Shown here in pieces: positions 7,258 to 14,608 of a stretch of 14,648 nucleotides of DNA. The translations under genes were made by a program, and so were the position numbers. The DNA is from Lachnospiraceae bacterium (GTDB taxonomy: Bacteria > Bacillota_A > Clostridia > Lachnospirales > Lachnospiraceae), in the NCBI GenBank assembly GCA_017620055.1, contig JAFZRD010000133.1:1-14648 (forward strand), read 5' to 3'. The notes below the pieces were generated by a model that was not told the origin of the DNA, did no database searches, and saw only the letters and a list, made by a program, of their open reading frames with translations. Every line of letters starts with the position of its first letter. The stretch's first letter is position 1.

Positions 7258-8628
7258 ATGAGAGATAATACCACTGACATGACGGTCGGAAGCCCGACCC
7301 GACATATTCTCGTATTTGCGCTGCCGGCACTTATCGGAAACATATTCCAGCAGATATATAACATAGCCGACTCGATAATCGTGGGACGTTTTGTCGGACC
7401 CGATGCGCTCGCCGCTGTCGGATCTTCGGCATCGATCACATTCCTGTTTTTCGCGCTGTGTAACGGGATCGGTAACGGAGGCGGTATCATAGCGTCTCAG
7501 TTCTTCGGCGCCCGTGACGACGACAAAGTCAAGAACTGTATCGTCAACACCGGTTTCATCATGCTGATCGTGCCGCTTCTGTTCGGGATCATATGTTTTA
7601 TCGGGACCCCCGCGCTCTTATCACTCCTCAACACTCCCGCGGATATCCTTCCGAACTCCGCGATGTACATACGTATCATGTGCGTTGGGATACTGTTCGT
7701 ATCACTCTACAATTACCTCGCGGCAATGCTGCGTGCGCTCGGCGACTCCAGATCCCCCCTGTACTTCCTTATACTCTCGACTCTGCTGAACGTCGTCCTT
7801 GATATCATATTTGTCTATAATCTCAAGATGGGCATAAAAGGTGCCGCGATCGCGACGGTGATATCGCAGTTCACCGCGATGACCACATGCGGTATATATG
7901 CGTATAAGATCAATCCTTACTTCAGACTCAGGCGAAGTGATTTTCTCATATCATTCGATATGTGTAAAAAGGTCATCCGGCTCGGGGTTCCGATGTCGCT
8001 TCAGTTCGCGCTGATCTCGATCTCCGCCATGGCCGTGCAGCGTGTCGTCAACTCATACGGTACAACGGTCATCGCCGCATTTACCGCGACCAACAGGATA
8101 GAACAGCTCATACACCAGCCGTACACGACGCTCGGTGCATCACTTGCGACGTTCAGCGGCCAGAACTTCGGCGCCCGCAAATATAAGAGAGTTTACACAG
8201 GATACATCAAAGGACTTCTGATCATGCTCGTTCTCACAGCCGCCATGATTCTTGTGATGCAGTTCTTCGGCGGAGCGATCACGGGACTCTTTGTTACGGA
8301 TGCTGAGGTCATTAGGCTTGGTGCGATGGGGCTTCGGATAACGTCCCTGTTCTACCCCGCCCTCGGTCTCATATATGTCGTCCGCGGTGTTCTCACCGGA
8401 GTCGGAGATGCGTTCTTTGCACTCTTCAACGGCATAGTCGAAGTCATCGGAAGGTTCACTCTCCCTATACTCATGACCCGCTACATGGGAATGGGTTCAA
8501 CGGGTATATGGGTATCCGCCGGTGTTGTTTGGGTGCTCAGCGGTGTCACTGCGTGGATGCGCTACCGCTCGTATCTTCACGAACGCATCAGATATCCTAA
8601 AGAAGAGGATTTTTCCCCGGAAATGTGA
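7258..8628 (+). CDS. MATE family efflux transporter
   Basis: A 456-aa inner-membrane antiporter with about 12 hydrophobic helices, the usual size for multidrug and toxic compound extrusion (MATE) proteins, which expel cationic compounds in exchange for Na+ or H+. The N-terminal signature MTVGSPTRHILVFALPALIG (8-27) and then FQQIYNIADSIIVGRFVG (30-47) is typical of clostridial DinF/NorM-type members. The second half repeats the fold, opening with RLGVPMSLQFALISIS and ending in GVLTGVGDAFFALFNGIVEV. The drug or metabolite exported cannot be read from sequence. The start at 7258 lacks a Shine-Dalgarno sequence; the ATG at 7279 (MTVGSP) is an alternative with no better site. It is first in a plus-strand trio with the zinc-ribbon and Lgt-like genes. 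Confidence 0.93.
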   Translation: MRDNTTDMTVGSPTRHILVFALPALIGNIFQQIYNIADSIIVGRFVGPDALAAVGSSASITFLFFALCNGIGNGGGIIASQFFGARDDDKVKNCIVNTGFIMLIVPLLFGIICFIGTPALLSLLNTPADILPNSAMYIRIMCVGILFVSLYNYLAAMLRALGDSRSPLYFLILSTLLNVVLDIIFVYNLKMGIKGAAIATVISQFTAMTTCGIYAYKINPYFRLRRSDFLISFDMCKKVIRLGVPMSLQFALISISAMAVQRVVNSYGTTVIAAFTATNRIEQLIHQPYTTLGASLATFSGQNFGARKYKRVYTGYIKGLLIMLVLTAAMILVMQFFGGAITGLFVTDAEVIRLGAMGLRITSLFYPALGLIYVVRGVLTGVGDAFFALFNGIVEVIGRFTLPILMTRYMGMGSTGIWVSAGVVWVLSGVTAWMRYRSYLHERIRYPKEEDFSPEM

Positions 8629-8652
8629 TAGAATACCGCTATAAAGTATAAT
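8624..8652 (+). promoter_or_regulatory. Candidate internal promoter before the zinc-ribbon gene
   Basis: A consensus TATAAT stands at 8647-8652, 25 bases before the ATG at 8677. The hexamer 17 bases upstream (TGTGAT, 8624-8629) is a poor -35 match and overlaps the MATE stop codon. The perfect -10 and short, well-formed leader with AGGAGG make separate transcription plausible. Confidence 0.35.
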
Positions 8653-8676
8653 TCTCAAACATAGGAGGTATTCATA

Positions 8677-9210
8677 ATGTTTTGTAAGAATTGCGGAACA
8701 AACATTCCCGAAGGGGATAACTTCTGTCCTAACTGCGGTACTCCCGCCTCAGGGCCGACCCCGTCTGCTCCCAAAGCAACGCTGAATGCTGATTTTCTTG
8801 AAAATCCCACCTATCTTCTGTGGATGGGTATCGGTTCGATCGTACTGTCGGTACTCGGTGCGATCTTGTTCGGTACTATCCCCGCACTCCTCGGACTTGC
8901 ACTCGGTATCGTGGCGCTGATATTCAGCATCAAGGTCCGCAAGGCTTCCGGTGAAGAACAGGGATCAGCCGCTTTCATATGCTCACTTCTCGGAGTGATC
9001 TTCGGTGCGGTATTCTTCGTAGCATGTACATTCTGCGGAGCATGCACATGCGGAACGGGATGCTACGGCTGCGTAGGTTCGGCATGCAGGGCGCGCAGGG
9101 CTGTCAAGGATGTCGACAGGGCGCTCAACGATCTGAACGACTCACTCAACGATATCACCGATGAGCAGATCGAGGATGCCGTCAAGGATCTTCTGAAAGA
9201 CATGGATTAA
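8677..9210 (+). CDS. Zinc-ribbon membrane protein with a Cys-rich segment
   Basis: A 177-aa protein starting with a zinc ribbon: CKNC at 3-6 and CPNC at 17-20, opening MFCKNCGTNIPEGDNFCPNC, as in many Firmicutes proteins with a short ribbon fused to membrane helices. A Pro/Ser/Thr linker (22-35) leads to three hydrophobic segments at about 46-65, 67-87 and 98-118, resembling DUF4190-type proteins. Directly after the third comes an unusual run with seven cysteines in 21 residues (117-137), then RARR and an acidic amphipathic C-terminal helix (140-177). Its role is unknown. A strong AGGAGG lies eight bases before the ATG. The Lgt-like gene follows after seven bases, so the two are very likely cotranscribed. 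Confidence 0.85.
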   Translation: MFCKNCGTNIPEGDNFCPNCGTPASGPTPSAPKATLNADFLENPTYLLWMGIGSIVLSVLGAILFGTIPALLGLALGIVALIFSIKVRKASGEEQGSAAFICSLLGVIFGAVFFVACTFCGACTCGTGCYGCVGSACRARRAVKDVDRALNDLNDSLNDITDEQIEDAVKDLLKDMD

Positions 9211-9217
9211 GACCTTC

Positions 9218-10051
9218 ATGTATCCCTACATCGTATTTACGGAAACATACAGATTTTCCACTTACGGACTGATGTTCATCATCGGTTATATCTGTGCCGT
9301 GGCGGTTGCGATGAGATCTGCCGGCCGGTACGGCGCATACAAAAACGATGTGCTGTATTGTTCCGTATACATCGTACTTGGGATCGGTGCAGGCGCCAAA
9401 GTAATGTATTTTCTCTCAAAGGTTCCGCGTGTCGTGATGCACTTTGATGTGTTCATGAAGATGTGGGATCTGAGCCCGATAGAAGCACTGAACTACCTGT
9501 TCGGAGGACTGACGTTCTTCGGCGGTCTGTTCGGTGCTTTTGTTGGTTTTATGATCTACTGCCGCCAGTACAAAATAGAAACGGAACCGATGGGCGTTGC
9601 CATGGTCCCGTATATCCCTTTTGTTCATGCGTTTGGCAGAGTGGGGTGTTTTCTTGCCGGATGCTGTTACGGCATTCCCTATTCCGGATTGTTCGCGGTG
9701 CAGTTTCCCGACAGTGAACTTGATCCCGCCCTGAGCGAAGTGACCCGCTTTCCGGTCCAGCTCCTCGAAGCTCTCGTCAATCTCGTTATCTTCGCGCTTC
9801 TCCTCTTCCTTCGTAAAAATCACAGGATGCGCTCCAAAGGCCTCCTTGTGACCTATCTTGTTTCATACTGCATCGCAAGGTTCTTCCTCGAGATGCTCCG
9901 CGGAGATGCCGACAGAGGTAAATACAGTCTGCTGTCCACTTCCCAGATCATCAGCCTCGCGATCCTGATCTTACTCCTTGTTCAGTATCTTCGATCCGTA
10001 TACGCCAAGAAGTATCACTCCGACAACAACGACAACGAGCACAACAAATAG
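9218..10051 (+). CDS. Prolipoprotein diacylglyceryl transferase-like protein with altered active site
   Basis: A 277-aa membrane protein with seven or so hydrophobic helices and the overall Lgt fold (Lgt transfers diacylglycerol from phosphatidylglycerol to the lipobox cysteine of prolipoproteins). Recognisable blocks are STYGLMFIIGYI (14-25), LTFFGGLFGAFVG (98-110), HAFGRVGCFLAGCCYG (137-152), FPVQLLEAL (178-186) and ARFFLEMLRGD (220-230). Compared with E. coli Lgt, Arg141 and the Arg221/Glu225 pair are kept, but the His of SFHGG is Phe101, and in the GRxGNFxNxE signature both Asn and the Glu are replaced (C144, A147, C149). This CFLAGCCYG form is widespread among clostridial Lgt paralogues, so lipoprotein modification should not be assumed. 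The tail (NNDNEHNK) overlaps the 3' end of the surface protease gene by 81 bp on the opposite strand. Translation may be coupled to the zinc-ribbon gene, since no clear Shine-Dalgarno is seen. Confidence 0.85.
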   Translation: MYPYIVFTETYRFSTYGLMFIIGYICAVAVAMRSAGRYGAYKNDVLYCSVYIVLGIGAGAKVMYFLSKVPRVVMHFDVFMKMWDLSPIEALNYLFGGLTFFGGLFGAFVGFMIYCRQYKIETEPMGVAMVPYIPFVHAFGRVGCFLAGCCYGIPYSGLFAVQFPDSELDPALSEVTRFPVQLLEALVNLVIFALLLFLRKNHRMRSKGLLVTYLVSYCIARFFLEMLRGDADRGKYSLLSTSQIISLAILILLLVQYLRSVYAKKYHSDNNDNEHNK

Positions 10052-13000
10052 GACGATCCTCCATATCTCGTTGTCCTCTCCGGACGGCTCGGATGAGTGC
10101 TCCGTGATCGAAGCAGTACCCGTGTCGGGTGATTTTTCCTCTATCTTCGTTTCATTCTTCTTATCATCCGTATCAGCGGATGCTGTGCTGACTTTTTCCT
10201 CTTTGGCCTGCTTCTCTTTCTCCTGATAAAGCATCACATATGTCGAGAACTCATCGGATTCAACGGTCAGTGTTTCGGGATCTTCATCCGTATCCTCGAG
10301 GACGGTCGCCTCTTCATCATGGATCCTCATCATGAAGCATTTTGCGGCTTTCTTCTGAATATCAGAGGGAACCTTGACTACTATCTTAACGGGTCCCTTC
10401 GTGTTGCTGACCTTTTCCCAGTCACTGTCCTCTTTCATCTCAAGCGTCAGATCAAGATATGCTCCGACTGTAAGGTTCGGGATCGAGGACTTCAACTCTT
10501 CGGTCTTCTTCTCAGCGATCTTCCTGTCGTTTTCAGGCACGTCATTCTTTGCCATGCCCTTTACCCCGAGACGCACCGAAGGCGTCTTTCCGGCATCGGC
10601 AAGCTCCTTGAATTTCTCTTCGCCGAGGATCGCTTTGAGGGCCTCCTCGTTGTCCGCAAGGGTCGTGTTCTTCGCTATCTTCTCTGCAGTGCCGGAAGCG
10701 GATGTAGTCTTCTTGCTGTCACTGTCCTTGGAGTCTTTTGTTTCTGTTGTATCTTTTGAATCCTTGTTGTCGGTATCTTTGGTTGTGTCCGAGCCGGTCT
10801 TCGGTGCGTCTGTCTTTGTCGTCTTGGTTGTATTTGTATTCTTGGTTGTATTGTTTGAACCGGTACTGTTTGAACCGTTATTGCCGGTCGTCGGTTTCGA
10901 GTTTCCGGAGCCGGACTTGGAATTCGAAGTCGTGCTCTTGGTAGTAGTATTGTTATTTCCCGTAGAATTTGATGATCCGTTCGAGCTTCCCAATGAACTT
11001 CCCGAACTGCCCGACGACTTCGTAATCTTAAACGAAACGGATCTGTCGGACGGAAGATTATAGTTGTCACAACCGCTTCCTTCCATTCCCGTGATCGTAG
11101 CGGTATGTGATCCTTCCTGGCTTGTTCCGCCCGATACCGTAAATCTGATGTTGTCTTCTCCAAGCACCCGTGTCGCAGTCGCCTTCGGAACGTGAGTACT
11201 CCCGTCATATGTGAACGAAGTGGAACCCCAGCTGACACCGAGGGTAGCCTTTTCTATCCTGACCGTAAACGTTCCGGTCTTCGACCTGTAATCCTGTTTC
11301 TCTGCCCGGTAATACACCGTGTATTCACCCGCATCGCGGTATGACGGTATGCCGGAAGTGTATGTCGAGTCGGATGATTTTGCGAACGTGAACGTGACTC
11401 CGTTCTGATCACACTCTGTCCTGACAGACGGAACCTGTGAATATCCGTTGTAATCAAGAGTACCGCTTTGTGATACGGAGACTCCTGTGATCTCGGGATA
11501 CTTTATCTCGTAATCCTTTGAAGCGCTTCCTTCGTAATTGCCCTTTCCTATGATCGTAAGGGTATGGGTTCCGGCGGAAGTTGCTTTATTTCCCGATATC
11601 TCATAATCGGTATCTTTTGTAAGGGTACGCCCATCCACTCTGACCGATATGTTCTGCGTCAGTTCGGAACCGTTATATATCAGATCGTTCTCAAGAGTTA
11701 TCGATGCATCGTTAACCGACCTTGTCCTTATCCTGAGCGTCCCGTTCTCGGTCCCGACCGCAAAATGGGACGTGACTTCCTCTCCTCCGGGACCGGTTAT
11801 GACCGGCGTTCCGCGGACGACACTCGTATATGATCCGATATCCGTTCCCGATGCTTCGGCAGTCACTCCCGATACACGATAGGTCTCGCCGCCCAACGTA
11901 AAGCGGACGGACTCATCGGTAAAACCGCTGACCGTATGTTCATATCCGTCATAAGTGACCGTATCGCTATTTGCGACAATGGTAACGGGATGAAGGTTTC
12001 TCTTGTCATCACCCCACCAGTTGACGGTAAGTGTTCCGTATTCGCATGTTATATTGTAGTTGCCTTCTCTCGTATTGCTCATGGGCGTATACGAGAACAT
12101 GTTCCTGCTCGTTCCGGGTGCAGTCTGCGATCCGGTAACGTCAACATTCACACCCTCGCTTCCCACAAATCCGTCTTCCGAAGCTGTGACCCTGCTGTTC
12201 GTCAGCGCACTTCCGTCATACTCCTTGCTGTCGGTTGCCGATGTCAGCGTAACGTTTCTCTTTGTTATCGAGTAATTCTTCGTCCGTCCGGAGGAGGGCA
12301 GGGTATAATTGTCCTTCTTTGCTCCCGACAGTCCCGTCAGACTTGCAGTATAACTGCCGGCATTGGTCTGGGAGGCGTTTTCCACGACCGGATTCACATC
12401 ATCCGAACCGCATTTACCCGACAGTGTCACGCTCACTCCGTGAGGGTCTCCGTCATATTTAGTTGAGGTAAAATCACTCCATTCAAACGTGAGCTCTTTC
12501 GGTGCGATCGCTGTTTCCACATCGCCCAATCCGACAACTTTTCCGTTAACAACCGCTTTATAATAAACCCTGTAACTGCCTGATGTCGTTTTCTCCGGAA
12601 CGGAGGTTGAATAATCTCCCGGATAACCGGTCTCATTTTCAACAGCATAGTACATCATGCCTTCGGTTTCACCCTGTTTCACGGATCCCGCAGTAACAAG
12701 AGCATGTGCGCTTCCGTCATATTCAAGTCCGGTCACCGCCTCGGGCGGCGTGATCACCACCTCGGGGGCATTCGCCTTGGACAGATATGATTTTATAGGA
12801 AAATTATCCATGGCTAAAGTGCTATAATAGGGACCCAGTAGAGCCTTTCTTAAGGTCTCATCTGCCAGGTCGTCCCATTTCCCGTCTGTGGAATTATATA
12901 CATAGCTTTCACCGGCATTGATCACGCCATTTGAATAAAACATCTTTGCGGCGGACGTTCCGGTTTTGTTGAGTCCGAGTTGTAAATTGAATCCGTATTC

Positions 13001-14608
13001 CCCGTCCGGTGTCAGCTGTGTTACGACTACGGAAAATTTATCTCCCCGCCCTACTATCTTAGGCTCAGGCAAGCTTTCCTTATGAAATCCTCCGTATTTG
13101 TATGTTTTGACAAAATGAGCTATCCGTGTTCCGTCATCAGGGTTTCTCGCACCGGATTCCATAAGATATACATCATATGTGACTGTAGTCTCAGGTGAGG
13201 CTGTCTGGCATGAAACCTCTTCCAGCTTTGCCGCTGTTTCTCTCTCATCCAGAATGTCATTGACATCAAAGACATTTGCCATTGAAACCCTAAAGGGCTG
13301 TGCCGTAAAGTCAACATCGTTTACCGGCATAAGATCATACTGGGCAAGGTAATACGGCTGAGTTGCCGCTCTGTCAAATTCAAGAGCCTCCAGCCCGTCA
13401 ATACTGCGATCCTCGTAAGAGAGCCAGAAGTATCCCGTGTGTTTGGCACCCGATACAGGCTTATAATCTGATGAGATTTTATCCTGCCCTTCGAGGAGTC
13501 CCCATCCTAAATATCCGTTGTTGGGGAATTCATTGGTCTCTGCTCCCCAGCTGTTCTTGACAAGCCATGCGCCGTTATTTTCCGGTATGGGTGCCTGCGT
13601 TCCGTCCTTTTTCAGATGCCGGAATCTCTCTTTTGGATAATTGTCATCCCATCCGACGATAGTAACAGCATGATTGCCTTCCTTTTTCTCAAACGTATAA
13701 TGAGCCCATTCAGGGCTGATATACTCGGTCTGCGCCTCCTGCCCCGGCGTTGAAGTATCCGCATAGAATCCCACCTGGACAGCGTTCCCGTCATATATCA
13801 TTTCCTTTATAGCCTTGTTGGCTCTTTCCCAGTCGGCGGTATTTCCTTTTTCCAGGGCCGCTGAGGGAAGCGGAAGAATATTTGATTCCTTTAATACATA
13901 ATCCTGCTCCCACCGGTAGTCATACTTAGTGTCATCATCGATCCACCAGTCATCTTCTTCGCTGTACCACCGGTCGACACCTCCGGTGGAAAACCTGTTT
14001 CCGTTCTTTCCTCGATATACAAACAACGGGTTGTCACTTTCCTCAACAGGACCGATACCTGCCGCAAAAAGACTTGTTGCAACAAACGAAAACCCTTCGC
14101 CGTATATCTCTGATGATGGTTTCTCTCCCTTAAAGATCGTTCCCTCACCCTCCTGGGTTAAGTATTTGGGATTGGAAACGTCACTCAATATCGGACGTCT
14201 GGCAAAAAAAGCAAGATGTTTTTCCGACAGATCAAGATCGTTTGCAGTTTTTGTAGTAAGACCATGACTGAGAATGTTTGTCTCGGCTGATGCGATCGCC
14301 GCAAATCCCCAGCAGGTACCGAACGGATTCTGAAGTCTTACGGGTGTGACAACGTTCCGGTCGCGAAGATCACACGCCTCCGGAAGTTCAGATCCCGATG
14401 TTCTCCGTAGCCCGCGTCTCTCAGAAGTTCTGAACGCGAATGCATCCTCGTCAATGTTTTCCCGAAGCCCTCTTCCGATCTCGCGAAGTCCCTCACCGAT
14501 CTCCTGCTCATCGGCGCCTGCCGGATACGCAAACGGGACAGTCGCAAAGAGGACCGTTGCCGCAAACAGCGATATGAACTTGACCGTAAACTTTCTGAAT
14601 GACTTCAT
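9971..14608 (-). CDS. Giant surface cysteine protease: C1A peptidase, lectin-like domain, YDG repeats, membrane anchor
   Basis: A 1545-aa exported protein. The start is ATG 14608 with AGGA five bases upstream, giving a clean signal peptide (1-32: KSFRKFTVK, hydrophobic core, AGA-DE); a GTG eight codons earlier is less likely. Residues about 75-400 are a papain-type (C1A) protease with the full active site: oxyanion Gln93 and nucleophile Cys99 in QNPFGTCWGFA, His313 in NHAVTIVGWDD, Asn352 in WLVKNSWG. Residues about 418-600 match the lectin-like domain that follows C1 peptidases (QYD, MANVF, GRGDKFSVVV). Then come seven YDG/YNG modules (618-1197), an S/T/N/K linker (1197-1304), a conserved surface-protein domain (1309-1462, ending in VESDEFSTYVMLY), an SPDTG motif (1493-1497) and a C-terminal helix (about 1516-1537) with a basic end. 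It likely degrades or binds extracellular protein or glycan at the cell surface. Substrate unknown. Confidence 0.93.
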   Translation of the reverse strand: MKSFRKFTVKFISLFAATVLFATVPFAYPAGADEQEIGEGLREIGRGLRENIDEDAFAFRTSERRGLRRTSGSELPEACDLRDRNVVTPVRLQNPFGTCWGFAAIASAETNILSHGLTTKTANDLDLSEKHLAFFARRPILSDVSNPKYLTQEGEGTIFKGEKPSSEIYGEGFSFVATSLFAAGIGPVEESDNPLFVYRGKNGNRFSTGGVDRWYSEEDDWWIDDDTKYDYRWEQDYVLKESNILPLPSAALEKGNTADWERANKAIKEMIYDGNAVQVGFYADTSTPGQEAQTEYISPEWAHYTFEKKEGNHAVTIVGWDDNYPKERFRHLKKDGTQAPIPENNGAWLVKNSWGAETNEFPNNGYLGWGLLEGQDKISSDYKPVSGAKHTGYFWLSYEDRSIDGLEALEFDRAATQPYYLAQYDLMPVNDVDFTAQPFRVSMANVFDVNDILDERETAAKLEEVSCQTASPETTVTYDVYLMESGARNPDDGTRIAHFVKTYKYGGFHKESLPEPKIVGRGDKFSVVVTQLTPDGEYGFNLQLGLNKTGTSAAKMFYSNGVINAGESYVYNSTDGKWDDLADETLRKALLGPYYSTLAMDNFPIKSYLSKANAPEVVITPPEAVTGLEYDGSAHALVTAGSVKQGETEGMMYYAVENETGYPGDYSTSVPEKTTSGSYRVYYKAVVNGKVVGLGDVETAIAPKELTFEWSDFTSTKYDGDPHGVSVTLSGKCGSDDVNPVVENASQTNAGSYTASLTGLSGAKKDNYTLPSSGRTKNYSITKRNVTLTSATDSKEYDGSALTNSRVTASEDGFVGSEGVNVDVTGSQTAPGTSRNMFSYTPMSNTREGNYNITCEYGTLTVNWWGDDKRNLHPVTIVANSDTVTYDGYEHTVSGFTDESVRFTLGGETYRVSGVTAEASGTDIGSYTSVVRGTPVITGPGGEEVTSHFAVGTENGTLRIRTRSVNDASITLENDLIYNGSELTQNISVRVDGRTLTKDTDYEISGNKATSAGTHTLTIIGKGNYEGSASKDYEIKYPEITGVSVSQSGTLDYNGYSQVPSVRTECDQNGVTFTFAKSSDSTYTSGIPSYRDAGEYTVYYRAEKQDYRSKTGTFTVRIEKATLGVSWGSTSFTYDGSTHVPKATATRVLGEDNIRFTVSGGTSQEGSHTATITGMEGSGCDNYNLPSDRSVSFKITKSSGSSGSSLGSSNGSSNSTGNNNTTTKSTTSNSKSGSGNSKPTTGNNGSNSTGSNNTTKNTNTTKTTKTDAPKTGSDTTKDTDNKDSKDTTETKDSKDSDSKKTTSASGTAEKIAKNTTLADNEEALKAILGEEKFKELADAGKTPSVRLGVKGMAKNDVPENDRKIAEKKTEELKSSIPNLTVGAYLDLTLEMKEDSDWEKVSNTKGPVKIVVKVPSDIQKKAAKCFMMRIHDEEATVLEDTDEDPETLTVESDEFSTYVMLYQEKEKQAKEEKVSTASADTDDKKNETKIEEKSPDTGTASITEHSSEPSGEDNEIWRIVLFVVLVVVVVGVILLGVYGSKILNKE
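10117..10137 (+). terminator. Possible intrinsic terminator for the Lgt-like transcript, inside the opposing protease gene
   Basis: ACCCG-TGT-CGGGT (10118-10130) forms a 5-bp stem, six with a closing T-G pair, followed after GA by five T residues (10133-10137). It lies 66 bases past the Lgt-like stop codon on the plus strand. The stem is short, so it would be a weak terminator. On the minus strand the same bases encode the SPDTG motif of the protease, which limits how freely they can change. Confidence 0.35.
10697..11020 (-). repeat. Low-complexity Ser/Thr/Asn/Gly/Lys linker in the surface protease
   Basis: About 108 codons (residues 1197-1304) encode almost only Ser, Thr, Asn, Gly, Lys and, toward the C-terminal end, Asp. 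Short irregular repeats such as GSSNGSSNS, TGNNGSNSTGSNNTT and KDSKDTTETKDSKDS are visible. It is a flexible stalk of the kind that spans the cell wall and often carries O-linked sugars; glycosylation itself is an inference. The repeats are imperfect at DNA level, so this tract could expand or shrink by slippage between strains. Confidence 0.85.
11020..12757 (-). repeat. Seven tandem YDG/YNG surface modules
   Basis: Within the protease gene, seven divergent beta-sandwich-type modules follow each other, each marked by a YDG or YNG turn: Tyr630, 718, 797, 886, 978, 1053 and 1134, spaced 75-92 residues apart. Accompanying motifs are NAGSYTASLTG, GTHTLTIIGKGNY, AGEYTVYYRA and GSHTATITGM, which mark the end strands of each module. 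These resemble MBG-type/Ig-like modules (YDG/SGSI type) common in Firmicutes and Bacteroidota surface proteins, where they act as spacers or adhesive units. The copies are divergent in sequence, so the array is old rather than a recent duplication. Confidence 0.8.

Noticed and set aside
10697..11020. Repetitive DNA that might suggest a CRISPR-like or tandem-repeat array
   Set aside because: Repeat units are short, irregular and in frame; they encode a protein linker, with no constant repeats separated by unique spacers.
10374..11063. A 229-codon open frame on the plus strand through the low-complexity part of the protease gene
   Set aside because: It is the antisense of the Ser/Thr/Asn-rich linker and conserved C-terminal domain. 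Its product is a Val/Phe/Leu/Ser-rich artefact with no start signal, and the minus-strand protein is plainly real.
13896..13972. Strikingly aromatic and acidic stretch (residues about 213-238) in the protease
   Set aside because: An acidic, Tyr/Trp-rich segment before the LKExNILP motif is usual for C1A peptidases with a lectin-like domain, so it is not a foreign insertion.
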